This document shows, piece by piece, positions 18,025 to 26,592 of a stretch of DNA of 64,000 nt. The first letter of the stretch is position 1. Each line of letters opens with the position of its first letter. The stretch lies in the NCBI RefSeq assembly GCF_000576595.1, contig NZ_AWSA01000010.1, forward strand, positions 55,315-119,314. The letters run 5' to 3'. The notes below the pieces were generated by a model. It did not search any database. It had not been told where the DNA came from and saw nothing but the letters and a program-made list of their open reading frames with translations. A program made the translations under genes and the position numbers. The stretch comes from Intrasporangium oryzae NRRL B-24470 (GTDB taxonomy: Bacteria > Actinomycetota > Actinomycetes > Actinomycetales > Dermatophilaceae).

Positions 18025-18981
18025 CTACGCGGGGATGCGCAGCAGGCGGGACAGGACGGCCACGCCCCCGGCGATCGAGTGGCCGAGTGGCACGCAGCCG
18101 TCCTCGAGGGAGTCCTGGAACCGGCCGCCCACACCGATGACGACCTCGGGCTCGGCCGCGCGCAGGTGACGGACGATCGACTCCGCCGGCGGGATGTCGA
18201 TGAGCCGGGGCACCGCCATGACGACCCCGCCGGCCTGGCGGGCCTCCATCGCCGTCACCCAGTCCTCGACTGGGAGGTCGGCGCCGACGTAGACCGTCGC
18301 GAGCCCGGCCCGGCGCGCCGCGACCGCGAACGCCAGCAGGCCGAGCTCGTGCCGGGAGCCCGGAGGCAGCCCGATGATGACGGTCGGCCCGTCGACCCGA
18401 CCCGAGGCCGCCTCGTAGGCGGCCGCGAGACGGCGCTGGACGGCATACGACACGAGGTGCTCGCCGGCGACGGTGAGCCGGCCCTCGGCCCACGCCTCCC
18501 CGACGCGGCTCAGCGTCGGCATGAGCCAGCTGTCGACGACGTGCTCGAACGTGCCGAGGGCGAAGCGCGCGTCGAGGACGCTCGCCGCCGCCGCGGCGTC
18601 GAGCCGTTCGGCCGCGCGGACGAAGGCCTCCGCGTCGTCGCTGTCGGCCTGCGTGTGCCGGGTCGCGAGGAGCGAGACGACCGGGGCCACCGCCCCACCC
18701 ATGAGCTCCGAGCGGTCGATCGTCGCGACCTCGGCGTCGGCCGGAGCCGCACGACGCTCGCCGGACAGCCGGACGAGCGTCTCCTGCGCGGCCTCGCGCG
18801 CCGACCAGCCCTCGTTGACGAGGGAGTTCATGATCGCGAGCGCGCGGACGTCGTCGGGACCGTAGAGGCGGTAGCCGCCCTCGGTCCGCTGGGGATGGAC
18901 GACGCCGTAGCGCCGCTCCCAGGCACGCAGGGTCGCGACGCTGATGCCGGTCAGCTCCGCTGCCCGTTTGATGGTGTACAC
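18025..18981 (-). CDS. MerR/B12-binding light-type regulator (CarH/LitR-like)
   Basis: 318 residues, GTG start. Residues 1-70 form a MerR helix-turn-helix (YTIKRAAELTGISVATLRAWERRYG). Residues about 110-190 form the cobalamin-cap helices and about 195-315 a Rossmann-like B12 domain. The CarH signature is complete: Trp164-x9-Glu174-His175, then His211-x2-Gly214 where CarH places the lower cobalt ligand; the 36-residue spacing between the two His matches CarH (35). CarH tetramers repress in the dark with adenosylcobalamin and let go in light. Here it probably controls the divergent lipid/photolyase run and itself. It lies 8 bp after the SRPBCC gene, so the two form one transcript. Confidence 0.9.
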   Translation of the reverse strand: MYTIKRAAELTGISVATLRAWERRYGVVHPQRTEGGYRLYGPDDVRALAIMNSLVNEGWSAREAAQETLVRLSGERRAAPADAEVATIDRSELMGGAVAPVVSLLATRHTQADSDDAEAFVRAAERLDAAAAASVLDARFALGTFEHVVDSWLMPTLSRVGEAWAEGRLTVAGEHLVSYAVQRRLAAAYEAASGRVDGPTVIIGLPPGSRHELGLLAFAVAARRAGLATVYVGADLPVEDWVTAMEARQAGGVVMAVPRLIDIPPAESIVRHLRAAEPEVVIGVGGRFQDSLEDGCVPLGHSIAGGVAVLSRLLRIPA

Positions 18982-18989
18982 GCGGTCGC

Positions 18990-19448
18990 CTAGAGCCTCG
19001 TCAGGGCCTCGCGCAGCCCCTTCTCGGCCTCGTCGCCGAGCCGCTGGAAGGCCGGCGAGAGCAGGGGCGCGACGAACCTCGCGATCCCCTTGAGCTCGAA
19101 CGCGGCGTGGTAGGTGACCGTCGTGCCCCCGTCCCCGCCCCCTCCGTCGCCGTTGGCGGCGTAGGTCCGGGCGAAGGTCATCGTGTCGTTGGCGACGACG
19201 GTGGCGTTCTCGCCGCGCAGGGCGAAGCGCTCGCCCGGGACGATGTCGGTGACGAGGTAGTCGAGCTCGGTCTCGCGGCCGAGGAACTTCGAGGTGTTGC
19301 GGTAGCGCGTGCCGACACCGCCGTCACCGGACACGACGACGGTCCGGACGGTCCCGGGGTCCCACTCGGTCGTCGTCGTGAAGTCGCTGAGGTAGGTGAA
19401 CACCTCGTCGACGGGACGGTCGACGGTCACGGTACGCACGATGTCCAT
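18990..19448 (-). CDS. SRPBCC family protein
   Basis: 152 residues. The START-like fold opens with VRTVTVDRPVDEVFTYLSDFTTTTEWDPGT. A Gly-rich loop (ANGDGGGGDGG) sits between strands. The C-terminal helix is FQRLGDEAEKGLREAL. SRPBCC genes recur in light-regulated sets beside CarH/LitR genes, where their ligand is unknown. The ATG at 19448 has GGAG nearby. First gene of the regulator transcript and divergent from the FAD oxidoreductase gene. Confidence 0.83.
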   Translation of the reverse strand: MDIVRTVTVDRPVDEVFTYLSDFTTTTEWDPGTVRTVVVSGDGGVGTRYRNTSKFLGRETELDYLVTDIVPGERFALRGENATVVANDTMTFARTYAANGDGGGGDGGTTVTYHAAFELKGIARFVAPLLSPAFQRLGDEAEKGLREALTRL

Positions 19449-19463
19449 GGGTTCTCCAAACCT

Positions 19464-19519
19464 TTGACAGACCTTCGACAACCACTCTACGGTGTGGACG
19501 AACAATGGACAATCCATTG
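19464..19519 (+). promoter_or_regulatory. Divergent promoter region with a palindrome
   Basis: The gap between the SRPBCC/regulator transcript and the FAD-oxidoreductase run holds TTGACA at 19464-19469, TACGGT 18 bases later as a possible -10, and an inverted repeat CAATGGA-CAA-TCCATTG at 19503-19519. The palindrome would lie at or just after the start of transcription, a repressor-like position, and is a candidate site for the B12-type regulator. Confidence 0.5.
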
Positions 19520-19586
19520 GCGGACCACCATCCGCGCAGCCAGCGGCACCGAACCACTCGGGACATGCCAGACCAGGAGGACCTCG

Positions 19587-20852
19587 GTGACCGTGACCGC
19601 CAGACCCACAGCCGCAGTGATCGGGGCGGGTGTCTCCGGGCTGACCGCCGCCCACGTGCTCAGCATGACCCACGACGTCACCCTCTTCGAGGCGGACACG
19701 CGCTTCGGCGGGCACGCCCACACCCACGACGTCCCCTCGGCCGGGCGGAGCCTGCGCATCGACAGCGGGTTCATCGTCCACAACGAGCGGACCTACCCCC
19801 ACCTCCTGCGCCTCTTCCGGGAGCTCGGCGTCGCGACCCAGCCGACCGAGATGAGCATGTCCATCACGTGCGAGGGCTGCGGCCTGTCGTATGCCGGGGG
19901 GCGGGGTCCCAAGGGCCTCTTCGCCCAACCGTGGCGGGCCGCCGACCCGCGCCACGTGCGGATGCTGGCCGAGGTGCCGCGCTTCCACCGGGCGGCCCGG
20001 CGCCTCCTCGCCGACGACACGAGCGACCCGACGTGGGGCGAGTTCCTCGCCACCGAGGGCTTCTCGACCCACTTCGTGCGGCACTTCGCCATCCCGCTCG
20101 TGTCGTGCGTGTGGTCGTGCGGCGACCTCGACGCGACGACCTACCCGGCGCGCCACTTGTTCCGGTTCCTCGACCACCACGGGATGCTCACGGTGACCGG
20201 TTCGCCGACGTGGCGGACCGTCGTCGGCGGGTCGGGGACCTACGTCGACCGGCTCGTCGAGCGCCTGCCCGACGTCCGGCGGGACAGCCCCGTCGCGGCG
20301 GTGACGCGCCACGACGACGGCGTAGACGTCCGCGTCGAGGGGCAGCCCGTCGTCACCTTCGACCGGGCCGTCATCGCGACACACGCCGACCAGTCCCTCG
20401 AGATCCTCGCCGACGCGACACCCGACGAGAAGCGCGACCTCGGCGCGATCCGCTACTCCCGCAACACGACCTGGCTGCACCGCGACTCCTCGGTCCTTCC
20501 CCGCGCCCGCCAGGCCCGCGCGTCGTGGAACTACCGGATGCGCTCGTGCGACGCACCCGCACCCGACGTTCTGGTCAGCTACTGGATGAACAGGCTGCAC
20601 GGCATACGGGACGTCGACGACCACGTCGTCACGCTCAACCCCGGTGCCCACGTCGACCCCGCCACGGTGACGGCCCGGATGACGTACGAGCACCCGGTCT
20701 TCACCCGCGAGGCCGTCGCGGCCGCGGGGCGCCTGCGGACCGCCGGCGGCGACCGGCTCGCCTTCGCCGGGGCCCACCTCGGCTGGGGCTTCCACGAGGA
20801 CGGCTGCCGGTCCGGCGTCGAGGCCGCCGAGTCCCTCGGAGCGCGGTGGTGA
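19587..20852 (+). CDS. FAD-dependent amine-oxidase-like oxidoreductase
   Basis: 421 residues. The dinucleotide fold opens with VIGAGVSGL and continues with FEADTRFGGHAHT, the FAD-contacting Glu and GG motif. The C-terminal FAD loop is FAGAHLGWGFHEDG. GTG start with AGGAGG. This protein, DUF1365 and a Cfa-type methyltransferase follow each other here as in Mycobacterium tuberculosis Rv0449c-Rv0448c-Rv0447c (UfaA1), and related sets act on methylated or furan fatty acids. A role in oxidising or reducing a methylated acyl chain is therefore likely by context. Divergent from the CarH-like regulator transcript. Confidence 0.85.
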   Translation: MTVTARPTAAVIGAGVSGLTAAHVLSMTHDVTLFEADTRFGGHAHTHDVPSAGRSLRIDSGFIVHNERTYPHLLRLFRELGVATQPTEMSMSITCEGCGLSYAGGRGPKGLFAQPWRAADPRHVRMLAEVPRFHRAARRLLADDTSDPTWGEFLATEGFSTHFVRHFAIPLVSCVWSCGDLDATTYPARHLFRFLDHHGMLTVTGSPTWRTVVGGSGTYVDRLVERLPDVRRDSPVAAVTRHDDGVDVRVEGQPVVTFDRAVIATHADQSLEILADATPDEKRDLGAIRYSRNTTWLHRDSSVLPRARQARASWNYRMRSCDAPAPDVLVSYWMNRLHGIRDVDDHVVTLNPGAHVDPATVTARMTYEHPVFTREAVAAAGRLRTAGGDRLAFAGAHLGWGFHEDGCRSGVEAAESLGARW

Positions 20853-21604
20853 CGATGCGCGTCAGCCCGCCACCCGTCCCCGCCCTCGTCGAGGGGACCG
20901 TCACGCACTCGCGCCGCGCACCGCTGACCAACGCGTTCACGCACCCGCACTACCAGTGGCTCGTCGACGTGGACGACCTGCCCCGGTTCCCTTGGCTCCT
21001 AGGGTTTTTCGCGGGTTTCGACGCGCGGGACCACCTCGACGGGGGCCGCCTCGGCGGCGGCATCCGCGGAGACGTCGAACGATTTCTCGAGGCCCGAGGC
21101 GTGACGCTCGCCGCCGACGACCGGGTCCTCATGCTCGCCAACGCGCGGGTCCTCGGGCACGTCTTCGACCCGCTCTCCGTCTTCTGGTGCCTGCGCCCCG
21201 ACGGCGAGCTCGTCGCGGTCGTCTTCGAGGTCCACAACACGTACGGCGAGCGCCACGCCTACCTCCTCGACGTCGCCGAGGACGGGACCGCCTCCGTCGA
21301 CAAGGCGTTCTACGTCTCGCCCTTCAACGACGTCTCCGGCACGTATGCCGTCAGCCTCCTCCTCGACGAACGCGTCGTCGGCGTCTCGGTGCGTCTCGAC
21401 CGGGACGGCGAGCGCGTCCTCACGGCCGTCACGCGCGGCACCGCCTCGCCGGCCACGCCGCGCGCCCTGCGTTCCGTCATCCGCCGCCACGGGCTCATGA
21501 CCCAACGCGTCACCGCCCTCATCCGCCTGCACGGGATCCGGTTGTGGCTGCGCCGGCTGCCCGTGACGCCCCGACCACCACACCCCGAGGAAGCCGTCCG
21601 ATGA
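20849..21604 (+). CDS. DUF1365 family protein
   Basis: 251 residues. The family pattern is visible: TVTHSRRAPLTNAFTHPHYQWLVDVDDLP near the start, then LANARVLGHVFDPLSVFWC and VEVHNTYGERHAYLL-like residues and KAFYVSPFN. The biochemical role is not settled; it is nearly always next to a Cfa-like methyltransferase and an FAD oxidoreductase. Its GTG overlaps the previous stop by 4 bases (GTGA), a sign of coupled translation. Confidence 0.88.
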   Translation: MTMRVSPPPVPALVEGTVTHSRRAPLTNAFTHPHYQWLVDVDDLPRFPWLLGFFAGFDARDHLDGGRLGGGIRGDVERFLEARGVTLAADDRVLMLANARVLGHVFDPLSVFWCLRPDGELVAVVFEVHNTYGERHAYLLDVAEDGTASVDKAFYVSPFNDVSGTYAVSLLLDERVVGVSVRLDRDGERVLTAVTRGTASPATPRALRSVIRRHGLMTQRVTALIRLHGIRLWLRRLPVTPRPPHPEEAVR

Positions 21605-22884
21605 CCGCCCTGCCCGCCGTCACCCAGCCCATCTGCCTGCGCAAGCCGGCCCTCCGCGTCCTCTGCGTCCGCGCCCGCGTCGCCCGCGAGATCCTCGCCC
21701 AGGTCGCCCAGCGCGTCCCGGTCGACGTCCTCATGCCCGACGGGTCGCTCCTCGGGGGCGGCGCGCCCCGGGCCGACCGGCCCACCCTCGAGATCGTCCG
21801 GCCCACCGCCGTCTTCGAGCGGCTCGCTCACCACCCGAAGATCGGCATCGGCGAGGCCTACATGGCCGGCGACTGGCGCGCCGCCCCGGGGACCGACCTC
21901 GCCGAGCTGCTCCTGCCCTTCGCCGAACGCCTCACGACCGCGGTCCCGCCGCGGCTGCTCGCGCTGCGCGGGTTCGTCGACCGGCGCATCCCCGCGGCCC
22001 AGCGCAACTCGCTCCTCGGCTCGCGCAGGAACATCGAGGCCCACTACGACCTCAGCAACGAGCTCTTCGCGACGTTCCTCGACGAGACGCTGACCTACAG
22101 CTCCGCCCTGTTCGACCCGGCCCGGGCCGTGGAGGAGCAGGACCTCGCCGAGGCCCAGGTGCGCAAGGTCAACGCGATCCTCGACGAGGCCCGCGTCACC
22201 GAGGGCAGCCGCGTTCTCGAGATCGGCACCGGCTGGGGCACCCTCGCCATCGAGGCGGCCCGCCGTGGGGCCGACGTCACCTCGCTCACCCTCTCGCGCG
22301 AGCAGGCGACCCTCGCCCGCAAGCGCGTCGCCGAGGCCGGGCTCACGGACCGGGTCGACATCCGCATCGAGGACTACCGCGAGGTCGAGGGTAGCTACGA
22401 CGCCATCGTCAGCGTCGAGATGATCGAGGCCGTCGGCGAGGAGTACTGGCCCGCGTACTTCCGGACGATCGACGAGCGACTCGCCCCGGGCGGGGTCGCG
22501 GCCGTCCAGGCCATCCTCATGTCGCACGAGCGGCTCATGGCGACGAAGCACTCCTACGGCTGGATCCAGAAGCACATCTTCCCGGGCGGGCTCATCCCGA
22601 GCCTGCGGGCGATCGAGGAGACGACCGCCGACCACACGGCCCTGACGGTGACCGGCGTCCACGCCTTCGGCAGGGACTACGCCGAGACCCTCCGCCGCTG
22701 GCGCGAGACGTTCACCAGCAGGTGGCCCGAGGTCCACGCGCTCGGGTTCGACGAGACCTTCCGGCGCAAGTGGGAGTTCTACCTCGCCTACTGCGAGGCC
22801 GGCTTCGCGTCGGGCTACCTCGACGTCGCCCAGGTCCGCCTCGAGCGGGCGCAGGACCGGACCGCGGGAGGCGAGGCGCCCTGA
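21601..22884 (+). CDS. Cyclopropane-fatty-acid-synthase-like methyltransferase
   Basis: 427 residues. An N-terminal lipid-facing domain (about 1-130; KIGIGEAYMAGDW) is followed by an SAM-dependent methyltransferase domain. SAM motif I is VLEIGTGWG (about 204-212), while Cfa enzymes usually have a Cys in LDIGCGWG. NIEAHYDLSNELF, LTYSSALF and HIFPGG are Cfa family blocks. It should methylate the double bond of membrane phospholipid acyl chains, giving cyclopropane, 10-methyl or, with partners, furan chains; which one cannot be told from sequence. Its ATG overlaps the DUF1365 stop (ATGA). Confidence 0.9.
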   Translation: MTALPAVTQPICLRKPALRVLCVRARVAREILAQVAQRVPVDVLMPDGSLLGGGAPRADRPTLEIVRPTAVFERLAHHPKIGIGEAYMAGDWRAAPGTDLAELLLPFAERLTTAVPPRLLALRGFVDRRIPAAQRNSLLGSRRNIEAHYDLSNELFATFLDETLTYSSALFDPARAVEEQDLAEAQVRKVNAILDEARVTEGSRVLEIGTGWGTLAIEAARRGADVTSLTLSREQATLARKRVAEAGLTDRVDIRIEDYREVEGSYDAIVSVEMIEAVGEEYWPAYFRTIDERLAPGGVAAVQAILMSHERLMATKHSYGWIQKHIFPGGLIPSLRAIEETTADHTALTVTGVHAFGRDYAETLRRWRETFTSRWPEVHALGFDETFRRKWEFYLAYCEAGFASGYLDVAQVRLERAQDRTAGGEAP

Positions 22885-22945
22885 TGACCCGTCGGCCGCG
22901 GCCCGGACCGGGCACCCTCCTCGTCACCCGGCAGGGAGGGGCGGC

Positions 22946-24301
22946 ATGACGACGTCCGTCCTGTGGTTCCGCAGGGACCTGAGACTCGGCGACCACCCGG
23001 CCCTCCTCGCCGCGATCGCCGGCGCGGACGAGGTGCTGCCGCTCTTCGTCCTCGACCCGTCGCTCCTGCACGAGGGGACCCCGCGGGCCGACCGCCTCCT
23101 CGCCTCGCTCGCCGCCCTCTCCGCGTCGACGGACGGCGCGCTCGTCCTCCACCGCGGCGACCCGCGGGAGGTCGTCCCCGCGGTCGCCGCCGAGGTCGGC
23201 GCCGGCGAGGTCCACGTCTCGCGGGAGACGACGCCCTACGGCCGCCGCCGCGACGAGGCCGTCGCCGCCGCCCTCGAGGGGTCGGGACGCCGCCTCGTCC
23301 CCACCGGCACGCCGTATGCCGTCGGGCCAGGTCGCCTCCTCAACCAGGCGGGCGCGCCCTACAAGGTCTTCACCCCGTTCGCCCGGGCCTGGCGCGCGCA
23401 CGGGCGGCCGGCACCGGCGCCGACCCCCGACTCGGTGCGATGGCGGCGCGGCGTCCCCTCCGAGGCCCTGCCCCCGACCACGGGCGACCCCGCCACCGAC
23501 GCGGGGGAGGCAGCCGCCCTCGCCCGCTGGACGGCATACGTCCAGGGCGGTCTCACCGACTACGCGACCGAGCGCGACCGGCCCGACCTCGACACGACGA
23601 GCCGCATGTCGGTGGCCCTCAAGTACGGCGAGATCCACCCCCGGACGATGCTCGCCGACATCGCCGCCCACTCGGCCGGGCGGCTGCGTGCCACCGAGAC
23701 CTACGTCAACGAGCTCGTCTGGCGGGAGTTCTACGCCGACGTGCTCTGGCACCACCCCGAGTCGGCGTGGCACGACCTGCGACCCGAGCTCTCCCGGCTC
23801 CCCTACGACGACGGCCCCGAGACCGAGGCCCGGATCGACGCGTGGCGTGAGGGGCGCACCGGGTTCCCCATCGTCGACGCGGGGATGCGCCAGCTGCTCG
23901 CCGAGGGCTGGATGCACAACCGGGTCCGGATGATCACGGCGAGCTTCCTCACCAAGGACCTCCACGTCTGGTGGCCGGTCGGGGCCCGGCACTTCCTCGC
24001 CCACCTCCTCGACGGCGACCTCGCCTCCAACAACCACGGCTGGCAGTGGGTCGCCGGGACCGGGACCGACGCCTCGCCGTACTTCCGGGTCTTCAACCCC
24101 GTCACCCAGGGCCGGAAGTTCGATCCCGACGGCGACTACGTCCGCCGCTGGGTGCCAGAGCTCCGGCACCTGCCCGGGGCGGCCGCGCACGAGCCGTGGA
24201 AGCATGCGAAGGGACACGACGCGGGCTACCCGGCACCGATCGTCGACCACGACGTCGAACGCCGGGAGGCCCTCGCCCGCTACGAGACAGCACGGAGGTG
24301 A
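22946..24301 (+). CDS. phr: Deoxyribodipyrimidine photolyase (class I)
   Basis: 451 residues. The N-terminal antenna domain opens with LWFRRDLRLGDHPAL; the C-terminal FAD domain holds ETYVNELVWREFYADVLWHHP, the GFPIVDAGMRQL block and the signature NNHGWQWVAGTGTDASPYFR-like stretch. This is a blue-light enzyme that reverses UV pyrimidine dimers, as expected in a light-induced set. A 21-codon open frame (22884-22949) lies between the methyltransferase stop and this start and overlaps both (ATGA at each end), which may keep translation coupled. Confidence 0.95.
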   Translation: MTTSVLWFRRDLRLGDHPALLAAIAGADEVLPLFVLDPSLLHEGTPRADRLLASLAALSASTDGALVLHRGDPREVVPAVAAEVGAGEVHVSRETTPYGRRRDEAVAAALEGSGRRLVPTGTPYAVGPGRLLNQAGAPYKVFTPFARAWRAHGRPAPAPTPDSVRWRRGVPSEALPPTTGDPATDAGEAAALARWTAYVQGGLTDYATERDRPDLDTTSRMSVALKYGEIHPRTMLADIAAHSAGRLRATETYVNELVWREFYADVLWHHPESAWHDLRPELSRLPYDDGPETEARIDAWREGRTGFPIVDAGMRQLLAEGWMHNRVRMITASFLTKDLHVWWPVGARHFLAHLLDGDLASNNHGWQWVAGTGTDASPYFRVFNPVTQGRKFDPDGDYVRRWVPELRHLPGAAAHEPWKHAKGHDAGYPAPIVDHDVERREALARYETARR

Positions 24302-24303
24302 CC

Positions 24304-25023
24304 GTGCGCGGACCCGTCCAGGAGCTCCGGGCCTTCCTCGAGGCCGCCCTCGTCGACCCGGTCCCAGGCCAGCGACCCGACCCGCCGGCGTCCCGGATGC
24401 GGCGGCGCGTCGTCGTCGCGGCGACCTTCGTCATCGGCACGGCCGTGCTCGCCTACGCGCTGCGCATCCAGCCCGGCGACGCGCGCTTCTACGGAGCGAC
24501 GCTCGCGCTCGCGGCGGTCTGGGGGATCGGGGCGATCGCGTCCGGCCCCCTCCACGTCGGCTGGGGACACACGCGGAGCGGAAGCCGCGCCCGGCCCGTC
24601 GTCCAGTCCCTCGCCCTCGGCGCGCTCCTCCTCGCGATCTTCCTCGCGGGCGCACTCGTCGTCGCCCGGTTCCCGCTGCTGCGCCAGCCCGTCGACGAGC
24701 TGCTCGACCACGCCCGGTTCGGCTCCCTGCCGGCGGTCCTCGGCATCACGATGCTCAACGGCCTCGTCGAGGAGCTCTACTTCCGCGGCGCGCTCTATGC
24801 CGCCCTGCCGACCCACCCGGTCGCCATCACGACGGTCCTCTACGCCCTGACGACGGTGGGCAGCGGCATCCCCCTGCTCGTCCTCGCCGCCGTCGCCGTC
24901 GGGGTCGTCACCGCGCTGCAGCGGCGCGTCACCGGTGGGATCCTCGCCCCGATCATCACGCACGTGACGTGGTCGACCGGGATGCTCCTGCTCCTTCCCC
25001 CCGTCCTCCAGCTGGCCAGGTGA
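24304..25023 (+). CDS. CPBP-type intramembrane metalloprotease family protein
   Basis: 239 residues with about six membrane segments. CPBP motif 1 is present as EELYFRG (about 156-162) and the late His motif as ITHVTWS. The middle motif, usually FxxxH, reads YALTT here and lacks the His, so protease activity is uncertain. The GTG at 24304 has GGAGG five bases ahead and starts 2 bases after the photolyase stop. CPBP proteins process or chaperone membrane proteins; a link to the adjacent TspO fusion is possible by position only. Confidence 0.75.
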   Translation: MRGPVQELRAFLEAALVDPVPGQRPDPPASRMRRRVVVAATFVIGTAVLAYALRIQPGDARFYGATLALAAVWGIGAIASGPLHVGWGHTRSGSRARPVVQSLALGALLLAIFLAGALVVARFPLLRQPVDELLDHARFGSLPAVLGITMLNGLVEELYFRGALYAALPTHPVAITTVLYALTTVGSGIPLLVLAAVAVGVVTALQRRVTGGILAPIITHVTWSTGMLLLLPPVLQLAR

Positions 25024-26531
25024 TGTGCGTGCCCCACTCCCCCGCTCCCGTCCCGACCGCACCATCGGCAGCGAGCCCGCCCGGGACCGTGCCCGACACG
25101 GCCCCCCGGACGGCGACCCGCCACGAATCCTCCACCGCCCGAACGGCGCTCGTCACGGGCGCGTCCGGGTACATCGGCGGCCACCTCGTCCCACGGCTGC
25201 TCGAGGACGGCTGGTCGGTTCGAGTCCTGACCCGCCACGCCTCTTCGCTCGACGACCGGCCCTGGCGCCGGTGGGTCGACGTCCTGGAGGGCGACGTCGC
25301 GTCCGCGGACGACATGCGGCGGGCGCTGAGCGGCATACGGACGGCGTACTACCTCGTCCACTCGATGGACGACCGGCCCGACTTCGCCCGCCGCGACCGG
25401 GAGGCGGCGACGATCTTCGCCACCGCCGCACGAGAGACCGGCGTCGAGCGGATCGTCTACCTCGGCGGCCTCCACCCCGACGACGAGGTCCTCTCCCCGC
25501 ACCTCGCGTCCCGCGTCGAGGTCGGGCGGATCCTGCTCGACTCCGGCGTGCCCACCGCGGTGCTGCAAGCGGCCGTCGTGCTCGGAGACGGGTCGGCGTC
25601 GTTCGACATGCTGCGCTACCTGACCACCCGACTGCCCGCGATGATCGCGCCGAAGTGGCTCGACAACCGCATCCAGCCGATCGCGATCGACGACGTCATC
25701 ACGCTCCTCGCCGGGGCCGGCAGCCTGCCCGCGGACGTCAACCGGACCTTCGACATCGGCGGGCCGGAGATCATGACGTACCGGGAGATGATCCAGCGGT
25801 TCGCCGACGTGACCGGGCGCCGCCGCCGGCCGGTCGTCACGGTCCCCGTCCTGACCCCACGCCTCGCGAGCCACTGGGTCGGGCTCGTCACGCCGATCTC
25901 GGCGGGCCTCGCCAAGCCGCTCGTCGGCAGCCTCGTCCACGAGGTCGTCGCGAAGGAGGACGACCTGCTCGACCTCGTGGTGGTCCCCGGGGGCCTCGAG
26001 GGGTTCGACACCGCCGTCCGGTCGGCGATGAAGACGGTGCGCCCCGACACGGCCCCGCGCAACCTCGCCATCGCGGTCGGTGCGACGGTCGCCTGTGCGG
26101 TCGCCGGCGGGCTCGCGACCAAGCCCGGCTCCCAGTGGTACCGCTCGCTCGACCTGCCGCCCTGGCAGCCGCCCCCCGCGACCTTCGGGCTCGTGTGGAC
26201 GCCCCTCTACACGGCGATCGCGGGCAGCGCGGCGACGACGCTCAACGCCCTCGACCGGGCCGGCGACGCACCGGGGCGGAGCGCCTACCTCAAGGCGTTC
26301 GGGACCAACCTCGCCCTCAACACCGCCTGGAGCTGGCTGTTCTGGCGGGCCAGGCGCCCGGGTGTGGCGGCCTTGGAGTGCGCGGCCCTGACGGCGAGCT
26401 CGGCCGCCCTCGCCCGCCGTTCGATGGCCACGCACCGGACCGCAGGGCTCGCTCTCGTGCCGTATGCCGCGTGGACCGGTTTCGCGACCGTGCTCTCCAC
26501 GGCGATCGCCCGGCGAAACCGCCGGCGCTAG
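25023..26531 (+). CDS. NAD(P)-binding SDR / TspO fusion protein
   Basis: 502 residues. After a Pro/Ala-rich leader of about 38 residues comes an atypical SDR (NmrA-like) domain, about 40-330, with VTGASGYIGGHL for NAD(P) and YLGGLHPDDE. Residues about 340-500 are a TspO/MBR five-helix domain with the family pattern LPPWQPPPATFGLVWTPLY, NTAWSWLFW and YAAWTGFAT. TspO proteins bind porphyrins and take part in light or oxygen stress responses. The fusion puts a reductase on a membrane tetrapyrrole binder. Its ATG overlaps the CPBP stop (TGATG). It closes the light-type run. Confidence 0.85.
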   Translation: MCVPHSPAPVPTAPSAASPPGTVPDTAPRTATRHESSTARTALVTGASGYIGGHLVPRLLEDGWSVRVLTRHASSLDDRPWRRWVDVLEGDVASADDMRRALSGIRTAYYLVHSMDDRPDFARRDREAATIFATAARETGVERIVYLGGLHPDDEVLSPHLASRVEVGRILLDSGVPTAVLQAAVVLGDGSASFDMLRYLTTRLPAMIAPKWLDNRIQPIAIDDVITLLAGAGSLPADVNRTFDIGGPEIMTYREMIQRFADVTGRRRRPVVTVPVLTPRLASHWVGLVTPISAGLAKPLVGSLVHEVVAKEDDLLDLVVVPGGLEGFDTAVRSAMKTVRPDTAPRNLAIAVGATVACAVAGGLATKPGSQWYRSLDLPPWQPPPATFGLVWTPLYTAIAGSAATTLNALDRAGDAPGRSAYLKAFGTNLALNTAWSWLFWRARRPGVAALECAALTASSAALARRSMATHRTAGLALVPYAAWTGFATVLSTAIARRNRRR

Positions 26532-26592
26532 GTCTCGATGCGGGTCGCTAGTGCTCTCTAGGTCTGGGGCAAGAGTGCGTTAGAGGCGGCTA

